DNA from: JBMDXB01 sp048594975
GTDB taxonomy: Bacteria; Acidobacteriota; Vicinamibacteria; Vicinamibacterales; 2-12-FULL-66-21
DNA length: 64,000 nucleotides
Direction of reading: 5' to 3'
Assembly (NCBI GenBank): GCA_048594975.1
Contig: JBMDXQ010000080.1
Span: forward strand, 1-64,000
The translations under genes and the position numbers were made by a program. Under the pieces are notes generated by a model, which did no database searches, was not told the origin of the DNA, and saw nothing but the letters and a program-made list of their open reading frames with translations. This document shows, piece by piece, positions 33,795-43,826 of this stretch; the stretch's first letter is position 1; each line of letters begins with the position of its first letter.

Positions 33795-35126
33795 CTACTT
33801 CCCCGACTCCAGCCGCTGATCGATCTCGGTCTTTGGCAGCCAGCGGCCGTTCAACATGACGCCGGCAATCCTGCCGCTGTTCGAGATGTCGTCGAGCGGG
33901 TTCGCGTCGAGCAGCACGAGATCGGCCCGCTTTCCGCGCGCCACCGTGCCGGCGGTCGCCGACGTGCCGAAGTGGGCGGCGACGTTCACCGTCCCGCTGC
34001 GCAGCACCTGAAAGGGCGTGAGCCCGGCGGCGACGATCGCCTGCAGCTCGCGGTGCACGGAGAAGCCGGGCACGTTCCACCATTGCGGCGCGTCGGAGCC
34101 GAGCAGGAACGGCACGCCCGCCTCGTGCAGCCGTTTGATGAGCGTGCGCCGGAGCGCGAGGTACTTCTCGCGGTCGGCCGCGGGCACCAGCACCATCTTC
34201 TGCTTCTGGCCGATCCAGTTCTGCACCTGCGGAGGCGGGACGTACTTCATCTCGGGCCGCCCGGCCATCGCCTGCGGATCCTCGTCGTTCAGCAGGTTGA
34301 CGAACAGGATCTCGGTGGGCACCATCCACGTCCCCGCCGCCTTCGTCCGCTCGATCAGGCCGGAGATGCGCGACTCGTCGACCTCGTTGATGAGATTCAG
34401 GCCGAAGAACTGCGATTTCGACGGGTCCTTCGCCAGCGCTTCGACGTAGCCGTCCAGGTGATCGATCGTCCACATCCGGGTCTCGAGGGCGCGTGCCAGG
34501 CCGACATCCAGCGGGACGTGGCCGGCGAACCGGATCCCGACCTCCTTCGCCTTCGCCGCCATGGCGTCGAAGACGTCGCGCTTCACGCCCGGGTGGATCT
34601 TCAGCAGGTCGTAACCGGCCTGTTTCTGCGCGGTGACCGCCTGCACCGCGGCTTCGGCCGTGGGCACGCTGTTGCCGCTGAACGAGGGCCCCGAGGTGTA
34701 GATCTTCGGGCTGACGATCTCCCCTGTCTCCGCGCGTTCGCGATACGCGAGGTGGCGCGGATCGCCGAGCATGCCGCGAATCGTGCCGATGCCGTTGGCG
34801 GCGTACAGAAAGAGGACGCGCTCGATGTCGGCGTCGGTGGCTTTCGCGCCGGGGATGTGCGCGTGCATTTCGGCCAGCGCGGGGATGAGGAACTTGCCCT
34901 TCGCCTCGATGCGCGTGGCACCGGACGGCACCGTCGTCTTCGCCGCCGCTCCGAGCGCCTCGATCCGTCCGCCGCGCACGACGACGGTCTGGTCCCGCAG
35001 CACCGTTTCGCGCTCCATCGTGAGCACGTTTACTCCGACGAAGGCCGTTGCGGGATTCTGTTGAGCTGGCAGTGGAAGCGTCGCGATCAGGTACGCCGCG
35101 AGCGCCGTTACAGAGGGCGTCTTCAT
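33795..35126 (-). CDS. Secreted amidohydrolase family protein
   Basis: A 443-residue exported metal-dependent hydrolase of the imidazolonepropionase-like group. A signal peptide is followed by the amidohydrolase barrel with metal ligands EMHAHIPG, lysine region LLKIHPG, AGHVPLD, IDHLDGY and LLGSDAPQ. The closing ANPLDDISN is typical. The gene is convergent with the permease. TAAGAT lies six bases before the ATG, suggesting a leaderless message. Substrate unknown, perhaps a peptide or prolidase-like amide. Confidence 0.9.
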   Translation of the reverse strand: MKTPSVTALAAYLIATLPLPAQQNPATAFVGVNVLTMERETVLRDQTVVVRGGRIEALGAAAKTTVPSGATRIEAKGKFLIPALAEMHAHIPGAKATDADIERVLFLYAANGIGTIRGMLGDPRHLAYRERAETGEIVSPKIYTSGPSFSGNSVPTAEAAVQAVTAQKQAGYDLLKIHPGVKRDVFDAMAAKAKEVGIRFAGHVPLDVGLARALETRMWTIDHLDGYVEALAKDPSKSQFFGLNLINEVDESRISGLIERTKAAGTWMVPTEILFVNLLNDEDPQAMAGRPEMKYVPPPQVQNWIGQKQKMVLVPAADREKYLALRRTLIKRLHEAGVPFLLGSDAPQWWNVPGFSVHRELQAIVAAGLTPFQVLRSGTVNVAAHFGTSATAGTVARGKRADLVLLDANPLDDISNSGRIAGVMLNGRWLPKTEIDQRLESGK

Positions 35127-35132
35127 TGGGGA

Positions 35133-35138
35133 ATCTTA
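35133..35138 (-). promoter_or_regulatory. -10 box TAAGAT, leaderless promoter
   Basis: TAAGAT on the minus strand is followed by TCCCCA and the ATG at 35126; no Shine-Dalgarno sequence precedes the ATG. The rest of 35127-35282 holds no recognisable gene. Confidence 0.5.
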
Positions 35139-35282
35139 CCAGCCAGTGGCGAAAGAGGCGGCACGGGACGTGGGCTGGACCGCTCAGACCTGGAGGCCGA
35201 GCTCTCCCGCAGCCGCGACTTCCCTGTGTGCGGGCTGGTATCGACCTGAGAAACCGTGTGGCCGGCGTTGCGAGGTCCCGCC

Positions 35283-37757
35283 CTACCTCACGACGATGGA
35301 CGTCTCCGCGCGGCGGCCGTGCTCGTCGCGAGCGGTGATGCGGTGCGACCCGGGCGCAAGCGGCCACATGAGCGCGCCGTCGGAGCTCGCGGTGCCGAGC
35401 GGCTCGCCGTCGAGGCTCCACGCGATCCGGCCCGGGCGCGATGCCACCACGCGCAAGGGCAGCACCTGGAACTCGCGACGCAGCGTGGGATCGATCAAGT
35501 ACACGGCCTCAGGGGGCGGGCTGGAGATCGCGAGCGCCACGCGCGCCGGAGGCGCGGCCGCGGCGCCAGCCGGACGGCTCGCGGCAAACGCCTTGTCGGG
35601 GTAGCGCCAGGGCTCGACCAGCCGGCCGTTCTGCGTCGCCCACTGCCGATACGCTGCCGGCCAGACGACGATGACGCGCGTTGAGCCGTCGCCGAGCCCC
35701 GCCGTGCTGGCCTCGAGGGCCACGCCGGCGTCGCCCCGCCCGAGCAGCCGGTCGTCGGCGACGTGGTGCCAGCTGCACGGCAGCTCCGCACCGTCGGCAG
35801 CCAGCCACTCGCGCTGCTTCGAGGGACACCAGTCGTTCGCCAGGCCGCCCGAGAGCGAGCAGATCTCCGCCTCGACGACCGATTCGTCGGGCGGCAGCAA
35901 CGTTTCCGTCCGGCCGCCGAAGCGTTTCTCGGCGGCGAGCATCACCGCGTGGAAGATCGGCGCGGCCCCGGTCACGCCGGTGGACTGGCGCAGCCGCGCG
36001 CGATCGAAGTTGCCGACCCAGACACCGACGGTGATCGCGCGCGTGTAGCCGATGGTCCAGTTGTCGTGATACGCCTGCGACGTTCCCGTCTTCACCGCGA
36101 CCTGGAACGGGAACTCCAGGCTGCCACCGCGCCCGAAGATGAACTCGCGCGCGTCGTGGTCGGAGAGCACGTCGCCGATCCAGAACGCGGCGCGTCGCGA
36201 CACCAGCCTCCGGGTCTCACCGCCCGGCGCGTCCAGCAGCGCGGTCGGCCGGATCCACTCGCCGCCGCGAGCGAACGCGCCGTAGGCGGCAGCGAGCTCG
36301 TCGAGGCGGACCTCCGCGTTTCCCAGCGTCACGCCGAGGCCGTAGTGGGAGGCGTTCCGATCGAAGGTCGTCAGCCCGGCGCGCTGAAGGAAGCGGATGA
36401 GTGACGGGACGCCGAGCTCGGACGCGAGCGCGACGGCCGGCACGTTCTCGGATCCGGCAAGCGCCCGGCGCGCGAGCATCGGGCCGCGGTAGCGCCCGTC
36501 GTAGTTGCGCGGCGTGTAGAGGACGCCCGGTTCGACGGTCGGGAAGTGCGACGGGATGTCGGGGAGCACGCTGGCGGGCGTGAACCCCTGCTCGAAGGCA
36601 AGCGCGTAAGTGAACGGCTTGAGCGCCGAGCCGGGCTGCCGCGGCGTCCTCGGCCCGTTGATGGTGCCGCCGTGCGCGCCGTCGACGTAGTCGCCCGAGC
36701 CCTCCCAGGCCAGCCACTGGCCGGTGGCATTGTCGAGCACGACCACCGCGACGTTGGCGGCGCCGTGCTTCGCGAGCACCGGCCGGAAGGTGCGGAGAAT
36801 GCCGGAGACGTCCGCCTGCAGCGCGGCGTCGAGGGTCGTGCGGATCCGCGCCGGCCGGCGCTTGCCGGCTTCGCCGAGCACCATCTCGACGAAGTGCGGC
36901 GCGCCGAACGGCGCCTCGGGGCGCGCGAACGCGAGCTGCTCGGCGTGCGCCTCGCGCGCCTGGGCGGCCGACAACACCCCCAGCGCCTCCATCCGCTTGA
37001 GGACGCGGCGCTGCCGGCGGAGCGCGGCCTCACGGCTGCGGTACGGGTTGAAGCCCGACGGCCGCTGCGGAAGCCCTGCGAGAAACGCCGCCTGCGCCGG
37101 CGTGAGCATCGACGCGTGGCTGCCGAAGTAGGCGCGGCTCGCGCGCTCGGCGCCGACCACCTGGTTGCCGTAGGCCGCCAGGTTCAGGTACATCGCCAGG
37201 ATCTCGCGCTTGTCGAACCGGTGCTCCAGCCGCAGCGCGACCACCGCCTCGCGCAGCTTGGCGGCGAGGCCGCGCCGCCGCTCGGGATCACGGCGGCTGA
37301 GCAGGAGCTTCGCCACCTGCTGCGAGATCGTCGACCCGCCCTCCACGACCTGCCGCTCGGCGAGGTTGCGCCGCAGCGCGCGGAGGAGCGCGACCGGATC
37401 GATCCCGGGATGCGAGAAGAAACGATGATCCTCGGCGGCGATCGTCGCGGCGACGAGCGCCGCCGGAAGGTCATCGGCCGAGAGCGCCCGGCTGCGCGTT
37501 CCGTCGGCCGCGCGCGCTTCGTAAAGCGGGATGCCGGTGCGATCGACGACCACGGTCGACTCGAAACGGTGGCCCGCGAACAGATCCGCGGGGAGCGGAC
37601 CCAGGCGGATCCACGCGCCGGCGGCCAGCAGGGCGACGATGGCTGCCACCACCACACCGGTGCGCGGGCGCTCTCTTGCTGCTGCGATGAGGCGTTTGGG
37701 GTCAACTCCCAACTGCCAACTCCCAACGACCAGATTGACGGACTGCCCAACTGCCAA
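35283..37757 (-). CDS. pbpC: Penicillin-binding protein 1C
   Basis: Bifunctional peptidoglycan synthase of about 820 residues. An N-terminal helix anchors a GT51 transglycosylase with EDHRFFSHPGID and EGGSTISQQVAKLLL. The transpeptidase has SALKPF, SEN and KTGTSQ in order, and a C-terminal BiPBP_C domain ends the protein. It lies just downstream of the alpha-2-macroglobulin gene, the usual PBP1C partner. The start is uncertain: the 5' coding end lies in a word repeat, TTG starts occur at 37757 and 37712, and GGGAG inside the repeat precedes the latter. Confidence 0.93.
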   Translation of the reverse strand: MAVGQSVNLVVGSWQLGVDPKRLIAAARERPRTGVVVAAIVALLAAGAWIRLGPLPADLFAGHRFESTVVVDRTGIPLYEARAADGTRSRALSADDLPAALVAATIAAEDHRFFSHPGIDPVALLRALRRNLAERQVVEGGSTISQQVAKLLLSRRDPERRRGLAAKLREAVVALRLEHRFDKREILAMYLNLAAYGNQVVGAERASRAYFGSHASMLTPAQAAFLAGLPQRPSGFNPYRSREAALRRQRRVLKRMEALGVLSAAQAREAHAEQLAFARPEAPFGAPHFVEMVLGEAGKRRPARIRTTLDAALQADVSGILRTFRPVLAKHGAANVAVVVLDNATGQWLAWEGSGDYVDGAHGGTINGPRTPRQPGSALKPFTYALAFEQGFTPASVLPDIPSHFPTVEPGVLYTPRNYDGRYRGPMLARRALAGSENVPAVALASELGVPSLIRFLQRAGLTTFDRNASHYGLGVTLGNAEVRLDELAAAYGAFARGGEWIRPTALLDAPGGETRRLVSRRAAFWIGDVLSDHDAREFIFGRGGSLEFPFQVAVKTGTSQAYHDNWTIGYTRAITVGVWVGNFDRARLRQSTGVTGAAPIFHAVMLAAEKRFGGRTETLLPPDESVVEAEICSLSGGLANDWCPSKQREWLAADGAELPCSWHHVADDRLLGRGDAGVALEASTAGLGDGSTRVIVVWPAAYRQWATQNGRLVEPWRYPDKAFAASRPAGAAAAPPARVALAISSPPPEAVYLIDPTLRREFQVLPLRVVASRPGRIAWSLDGEPLGTASSDGALMWPLAPGSHRITARDEHGRRAETSIVVR

Positions 37758-37842
37758 TCACCAACTCCCAAGCCGGCGGGACTCTCAAGCGGCTTTGGCA
37801 GCGCCGACCGTTTGCGAGTCGGTCGCTGGGAGTTGGGAGTTG
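37703..37842. repeat. CCAACTCCCAA word array and inverted copy
   Basis: Copies of CCAACTCCCAA and ACTGCCAA lie at 37703-37771, and the inverted TGGGAGTTGGGAGTTG lies at 37828-37842, with an unrelated GC-rich spacer between. The array runs from the alpha-2-macroglobulin stop into the 5' end of pbpC and supplies possible TTG starts and a GGGAG ribosome site for it. Confidence 0.75.
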
Positions 37843-37843
37843 T

Positions 37844-40800
37844 CTATCGTCTCACCTCGATGACCGTCGTGGCCGTGCGGCCAAACACCTCGGGTTCGTA
37901 CATCTCCTCGGCGCGCGCCGGGGCCGTGCGGAAGGTGCCGGCGGTCGTGGCGCGCGCGATGTAACTGAACTCGTGCCGCCCCTCGCTCAGCATCGTCGCG
38001 AACAGCTCGACGCGATCGTCGTAGCGCTCGACGTGGTCGAACCCGCCGTCGAGCCACCAGGGTTCCCACTCCCCTTCGGGGTCGCGGTCGCGGACGCGCG
38101 GCCCGCGGTGCTGGTCCTGCTCGGCTGCCAGATCCTGCCTGGTCGTAGCGAACCACGACTCGACCGCTTCGAAACCGGCGGGCAGCGGATCGGTCACGGC
38201 CACCCATCGTCGCTCCTTCGTCAGGTGAAACGTCAGGCTGACGCGCACGAGATCGCCGGCCTTGAAGCTCGTGGACGCCGGGCGCGTGCCCTTCTCCACG
38301 AACGGCGCATAGCTGCGCTCGATGCGGATGCCGGCGTCGAGGCCCTGCTGGTAGAGCTCGTCGGCCGCGTAGCGCAGGCGCGCGGTATAGAACAGCGTCC
38401 CGGCACCCTCGCGCGTGAACGTGAGCTGGCGCGTGCTGCCCGGCGCGGCGAGCGCGAGCGTGCGCGCCATCGGCACGTCGGCCGTCTGCGACCGGGTCGA
38501 CCGTCCCGTGAACTGCCCGCGGGCGATCTCCTGGTCGCCGGCCGTGACCACGGCCGTGAAGTCGGGGATCGCGGCCTCGTACCTGCGGTAGTAGCCGACG
38601 AGCGCTTCCATCGCGTGGGCGTTCTCCTGCGTGTTCCCCCAGCGCCCCTTCTTGCGGGCCGCCATCATCCAGCGCACGAGGCCACGCACCGGTGCGTCCT
38701 CGACGCCGGCGCGGACTATCGTGTTGAGCACGATCGCCGTCGAACGGACGTTCGAGCTCCAGAACCAGCGCAGATACGGGTCGTCGCTCTCCTCGACGTG
38801 CGCGCTGCCGCCCTCCGCCAGGATGGCGTTCGCCAGACGGCGGCGAAGCTCCGCCACGCGCGCGCCGGACGGCTCCCCCTTCGCGGCAAGCGCGTCGTGC
38901 AGGTAGGCGAGCGCGAATACCGGCATGCGGTCGCGGTAGCCATAGAGCCGGTTCAGATGTGAGTCCACGTTACGCCCGCCCTCCGCGAGCACCTTGATCG
39001 CGAACGCCTGCCACGAGGTGTACGACGTCCACCACGCTTCGTTGACCGGCGGCTTCTGCGCCAGCTCCCGTTCGAGGTAGACGAGCGCGCGCTCCCGTCT
39101 CTGCGGGTTGACCTCGTACTTCAGGTCGGATGCCACCTTGAAGACGTGCAGCAGGTAGCTCGTAAGGTACGGCGAGACCGAGAGACACTCGCCCGCCCAG
39201 TAGGCGAAGCCGCCGCTGGCGCACTGGAACTTCTCCAGCTCGTTCAGCGTCTGCTGGACCGCCGGCTTCATCTTCGCGGGATCCATGCCGGGCAGCGTGA
39301 ACGCCTCGCCGAGATCGGCGGCGAGCAGCAATGCCAGCGCGCGCGACCCCTTCTGCTCCGCGCAGCCGTACGGGTACTCGACGAGGTACCGCGCGCCCTC
39401 GCCGAGGCCGACCATGGCGGTCGACGACAGCTCCACGCGCAGCCCGCCGAAACCCGGCACCACCCGCCGCGGCACCGTTATCGTCTCGGTCGCCGTCGTC
39501 GTGCTGCCCGCCGCCTCCCCGTACGCGGCGACGGTCTCGGGCGAGGCCAGGATCTCGACCGGGATCGTGTCCTCGAAGGCGTCCGTCTCATCGCCGATGG
39601 CGACGGTCATGCGGACGCGCGCCCGCCCGACCGACCTCGCCGCCGCCTCGAAGCGCGCTTCCACCGAGCCGCCCGCCGCGATATCCATCGTGAGCTGCTG
39701 CGCGCCCGGCGCGAACTCGAGGACGTCTGGATCGAGGCTCCGGATCGTCACAGACGCCGTTCCGGCCGCGGACAGCTGGCTGCCGACCACCGCTCCGAAC
39801 AGCGCCTTGTCGCCGACCGCGAGGAACCGTGGAAACGCCGGCTTGAGCGTCACCGGCTTGTTGATGCGGATTTCGCTGTCGCCCGAGCCGAATCGCGAGC
39901 TGCGATCCGCGGCGACCGCCATGATCCGGTAGGTGGTCAGCGACTCCGGAAGCTTGACGTCGACCGTGGTCTGGCCGGTCGCGTCGGTCGTCACCGACCC
40001 CAGCCAGAACGCCAGCACGCGGAAGTCCTTGCGGATCGTCCCCGCACCCGCCTCGGCGCCGCCGCCGCCGCCCTCGGTGTCGCCCTTCGGCGTCAGCACG
40101 CGCCGCGAGATGATCCGCTGGCGGCTGTCGGCGTTCATCACCTGCAGCGCCTTGCGCACGTAGACGGAGCCGAGGATGTCGGGCGTGCGATACGACGTGA
40201 GCGACAGCACGCCGTAGTCCACCGCCCACAGCGTCACCTCCCCCGCCGTGCCGCGTCCCTGCTGGTCCTTGACCTCGAGGCGCACGGTCGCAGTGTGGGC
40301 AGGACGGTACTCCACGCGGTTGGCGGCAACGGCCACGGTGAGGCGTTTCGAGCGGTCCTCGACGTCCAGCTCCACGTAGCCGAGACGGAACGACGGCTTG
40401 CCGGGATCGCCCGGATCGGGCTCGTTCGCCGATGGCCCGGACTGGCCGGTCGATGACCCGGACTGGCCGCCCGTCTCGGCCGCCGGCGTCGTGCGCCCCT
40501 TGACGAGCAGCACGGAGACGAACACGTTCGGGATGTGCTCCTCGGTGATCGGCACCGAGATCGACTGTTGCGTCGAGGTGAGCGCGAACTGCCGGTGCGT
40601 GCGGATGCCTTCGCGCTCGGTAGTGACGAGCGCGGTCGCCTGTTCCCAGGGCGACTGGATCATGATCCGCGCGGTGTCGCCGGGCCGGTAGGTCCGCTTG
40701 TCGGCGACCAGGTCGATCCGGCTGTGGTCGTAGCGCTGCCAGGCGGTGTAACCCTCGCCGAGCACGTAGAACGCGGTCGTGGTATTCGAGTGCCGGCCAT

Positions 40801-43756
40801 CGCCGGTCCGTGCGGCCGCCTTCAGGATGAAATACCCGCCGTTCTTGAACGGCACCTCCAGCGCAACGGGGTCGGCTGCCGTGGTGACCGTCCAGGTGCC
40901 GGCGGGGACCTCCTTGCGTTCGGTGTCCCAGGTGTAGAAGCCGCCGCCCTCCGCGCGTCGGACGCTGATCCACTGGATCTGTGTGAGCGTGATCTCCACG
41001 GGAACGCCGGGGACGAGTTGCCCGTCGAGGCCCGCGGCGACCACCTGCGTGCGCAGCCCGGTCGTCTGGTCGACGAAGTATGAGGGCCGGTGAATGCCGA
41101 TATACCACGGCGCCGGGTGGACGGTGATGCTCGCGCGGTTCGCGATGTGCTGGCGCGAAACGTCCTCGACGTCCGCTTCCAGCGTATAGACGTACGGATA
41201 GCCGGCATCGCGGACGGTCTCGAGCTGCAGCGCCAGCTCGCCGTCCTTGCCAAGCGCCTGTTCGTCGCGCCTGACCTCCGGCGGCTCGTGGCGTCGATCG
41301 TCGGGCCAGCCGACGAACGTCCATCGTTCGTCGGGAAACGCGTCCCGCACGGCGGAAGGCGCGCTGTACGCCGGCGACCTGGTGAACCGCCACTGGGCGG
41401 GACGCATGCCCACCGGCGCGCCGAACAGGTAGCGTGCCGAAACCACGCCCTTGAGCGGATCGCCCGCCATCACGGTGTGGCCGGTCAGCGACACCTCGAC
41501 GCGGAAGTCGGGACGCCGGTAAGCGGCCACGAGGAAGGAGGCGTCCACCGACCGGTCGTACGGCACGAACCCGCGGTCTTTCGACGTCACGACCGCCGTC
41601 GGTTCCGAGACGCGAACAGAGTAGTTGCCCAGCGTCCCGTCCGGGGGCAGCGCCATCGTCCACTCGGCGCTGCTCCAGGCGTTGACTTTCACGGTGCGCT
41701 CGTCGACCACGCGATCGTGGCCGTCGCGCACCGCGACGTGGACGGCGGTGCCGGCCGGCAGGAGCCGGACGCCGGAGGCGGCGTTGTGACGCAGGATGGC
41801 CTTGAAGTGCACCTCCTCGCCCAGCCGGTAGACGCCGCGGTCGGTGAAGACCGACCCGCGCAGCAGCGGCACCGCCTGGCGCAGGTTGATACCGGTGCCG
41901 AGCTCCCAGGGGTTGATGCCCTCGTTCCAGTCGCTGCCGACGTACGCGATGTCGCCGTCCTTCTCGGCGGTGACGACGAACGCGAGCCGCCACCAGTCGT
42001 CCGGGTCGCGCAGCGGGGTATCGGGCGCTATCGCCACGCCGTCGGCGCCGGTGATCCCGCGCCAGTGCCTCCGGTTGTCGAGCCGGATGATCGAGACGGT
42101 CGCCCCTGGAACCGGGGCACCAGTGTCCAGCCGCGTAACGAAGACCAGCGTGTTCTGCGGGCTGTCCTTGACCGTGATCCCGAGATTCGTCACCTGGACC
42201 AGGGTCGCGCGCGTCCGGCGGTCATCGGCGCTGTAGCGGCGCGAGCGCGCGATCGGCTCGCCCTCGCGGATGCCGGCCCATACCAGGCCGGTGCCGCCCC
42301 GGAGCGCCGACGACAGGTCGATACCGTGCGACTGGATGCGATCCGCTGTGACCGGCAGCTTCCGTTCGGTGCCCGCGCCGGGCGGCGTCAGCGTGAACCG
42401 GCTCTCTTCCTGGCGGAGGATCATGGGCACGAGCTGGTCCGGCTGCATCGGCGCGATCCACTGCTGCAGGTTCACGAAGTTACGCGCGTAGAACGGCAGC
42501 TTCGCGCCGCCGTCCTTCTCCCAGACGCCATGACCGTCGCCGAAGCTGGTGAACGCCAGCTGGTGCCAGTTCTCGACGATGCCGACCCAGGTGTAGCCGA
42601 GCGTCTGCCCGTCGACGGACGTGAGATCGGCGCGTGCGGCAACCGCGTAGCGGCGGTTGGGCGGCGGCGCGTCGAAACCGGCATCCTCGAGCGTGAGGGC
42701 GGAGCTTTCGTCGCCGTCGTACTCGCGGCGCGGCCTGGGCTTCGCCGCCTTCGCGACGGGACGGGGTGCGTCGGTGACGTCGGTCGCGGTTACGGCGCCG
42801 GCAAAATCACTGACTTTGACCTCGGCGCGCATCCGCACCGGGTTCCACCCGTCGGGATTGCACTCGTTGGTGCACCGGAACCCGTCGATGAAAAACGCCC
42901 TCCCAGCCTGAATGGTGTAGGTCTGCGGCCTGCCCGGCGTGGCCGTACCGGCTGGAGAGCGCAACGTCGGCGACGCGGTCAGCCTGATCCAGCTCTCGGG
43001 TGCGACCGGCTCCACGGTCTCCAGCACGACCAGGTTGCGCGCCGGCGGATGCGTCTTTCTGTCCCATTCGTTCGTCAGGCGCAGCGCAACGGGGGCGGAG
43101 CTCGACGCCGTCGCGCGCGTCACGGCGACCTTCGCGAGAAAACGATCGTGCGACCCCGGATCGAGGGCGGCGATGCGGGCCTGCTCCTCGGCGGTCGATA
43201 CGGGCGGGCTCCAGTCGTGCGGCTCCAGCCCGGCGGTGACGCCGGCAGCGATGTCCGCCGGCCTGACCGGCTGGTTAAAGCGCAGCAGGATCACCATGCG
43301 CCCGGCGACGGTGCCGCTGCGGCGGTACCACCGCGGCTCCTGCAGTTTCACGGTGGGGGTCGTGAAGCTGAAGATGACCGGCTGTGCCAGCATCCGGCCG
43401 CTGACCGCCGTCGCGCGGCGGTCGATGGTGACCTGATAGCGCGTCGCATACGGCAACCGCTTCGGGTCGGGCGTGAAGATCAGGATCGTCGTCGCCGACC
43501 ACCGGAACGTCCCCGCGAGCGCCGGCTCGATGCGGAAGAACGCGGGGCGCACCTGCTCCGGGATCCGCCCGAGCGTGACCATCGGCTCGGAGAACACGAC
43601 CCGGATCTCGTTCGTCTCCGCGAGCGTGTTCACCTCGCCCTGCGGCCCGGTGCTGACGACGGTCAGCGCCGGCGAGGCACCAAGGGAGGGTTGGGCGTCA
43701 GCAGCAGGTGTACAGAGAAGGAGCGCGATCGCGAGAACCGGGGCGGTTCGAGTCAT
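37844..43756 (-). CDS. Bacterial alpha-2-macroglobulin, thioester type
   Basis: A 1970-residue exported protease trap related to E. coli YfhM. A signal peptide (LAIALLLCTPAADA) is followed by MG domains, a bait-like variable part and the alpha-helical thioester domain, where YPYGCAEQKG holds the CxEQ thioester motif. It is thought to trap foreign proteases in the periplasm. It is paired with pbpC downstream, as in many Gram-negatives, linking it to envelope repair. The ATG at 43756 fits the signal peptide. TAAGAT about 25 bases upstream may be the -10. Confidence 0.94.
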   Translation of the reverse strand: MTRTAPVLAIALLLCTPAADAQPSLGASPALTVVSTGPQGEVNTLAETNEIRVVFSEPMVTLGRIPEQVRPAFFRIEPALAGTFRWSATTILIFTPDPKRLPYATRYQVTIDRRATAVSGRMLAQPVIFSFTTPTVKLQEPRWYRRSGTVAGRMVILLRFNQPVRPADIAAGVTAGLEPHDWSPPVSTAEEQARIAALDPGSHDRFLAKVAVTRATASSSAPVALRLTNEWDRKTHPPARNLVVLETVEPVAPESWIRLTASPTLRSPAGTATPGRPQTYTIQAGRAFFIDGFRCTNECNPDGWNPVRMRAEVKVSDFAGAVTATDVTDAPRPVAKAAKPRPRREYDGDESSALTLEDAGFDAPPPNRRYAVAARADLTSVDGQTLGYTWVGIVENWHQLAFTSFGDGHGVWEKDGGAKLPFYARNFVNLQQWIAPMQPDQLVPMILRQEESRFTLTPPGAGTERKLPVTADRIQSHGIDLSSALRGGTGLVWAGIREGEPIARSRRYSADDRRTRATLVQVTNLGITVKDSPQNTLVFVTRLDTGAPVPGATVSIIRLDNRRHWRGITGADGVAIAPDTPLRDPDDWWRLAFVVTAEKDGDIAYVGSDWNEGINPWELGTGINLRQAVPLLRGSVFTDRGVYRLGEEVHFKAILRHNAASGVRLLPAGTAVHVAVRDGHDRVVDERTVKVNAWSSAEWTMALPPDGTLGNYSVRVSEPTAVVTSKDRGFVPYDRSVDASFLVAAYRRPDFRVEVSLTGHTVMAGDPLKGVVSARYLFGAPVGMRPAQWRFTRSPAYSAPSAVRDAFPDERWTFVGWPDDRRHEPPEVRRDEQALGKDGELALQLETVRDAGYPYVYTLEADVEDVSRQHIANRASITVHPAPWYIGIHRPSYFVDQTTGLRTQVVAAGLDGQLVPGVPVEITLTQIQWISVRRAEGGGFYTWDTERKEVPAGTWTVTTAADPVALEVPFKNGGYFILKAAARTGDGRHSNTTTAFYVLGEGYTAWQRYDHSRIDLVADKRTYRPGDTARIMIQSPWEQATALVTTEREGIRTHRQFALTSTQQSISVPITEEHIPNVFVSVLLVKGRTTPAAETGGQSGSSTGQSGPSANEPDPGDPGKPSFRLGYVELDVEDRSKRLTVAVAANRVEYRPAHTATVRLEVKDQQGRGTAGEVTLWAVDYGVLSLTSYRTPDILGSVYVRKALQVMNADSRQRIISRRVLTPKGDTEGGGGGAEAGAGTIRKDFRVLAFWLGSVTTDATGQTTVDVKLPESLTTYRIMAVAADRSSRFGSGDSEIRINKPVTLKPAFPRFLAVGDKALFGAVVGSQLSAAGTASVTIRSLDPDVLEFAPGAQQLTMDIAAGGSVEARFEAAARSVGRARVRMTVAIGDETDAFEDTIPVEILASPETVAAYGEAAGSTTTATETITVPRRVVPGFGGLRVELSSTAMVGLGEGARYLVEYPYGCAEQKGSRALALLLAADLGEAFTLPGMDPAKMKPAVQQTLNELEKFQCASGGFAYWAGECLSVSPYLTSYLLHVFKVASDLKYEVNPQRRERALVYLERELAQKPPVNEAWWTSYTSWQAFAIKVLAEGGRNVDSHLNRLYGYRDRMPVFALAYLHDALAAKGEPSGARVAELRRRLANAILAEGGSAHVEESDDPYLRWFWSSNVRSTAIVLNTIVRAGVEDAPVRGLVRWMMAARKKGRWGNTQENAHAMEALVGYYRRYEAAIPDFTAVVTAGDQEIARGQFTGRSTRSQTADVPMARTLALAAPGSTRQLTFTREGAGTLFYTARLRYAADELYQQGLDAGIRIERSYAPFVEKGTRPASTSFKAGDLVRVSLTFHLTKERRWVAVTDPLPAGFEAVESWFATTRQDLAAEQDQHRGPRVRDRDPEGEWEPWWLDGGFDHVERYDDRVELFATMLSEGRHEFSYIARATTAGTFRTAPARAEEMYEPEVFGRTATTVIEVRR

Positions 43757-43826
43757 ATCGAATACCGAGGCTTTCGCAGGGCATCTTACCCGCTTAGACA
43801 CCGGATGCCCGTGGTTGGAGGACTCC

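Noticed and set aside
31075..35421. A 1448-codon minus-strand frame opposite the ADOP permease
   Set aside because: Arg/Pro/Gly-rich antisense shadow of the permease and amidohydrolase, without motifs.
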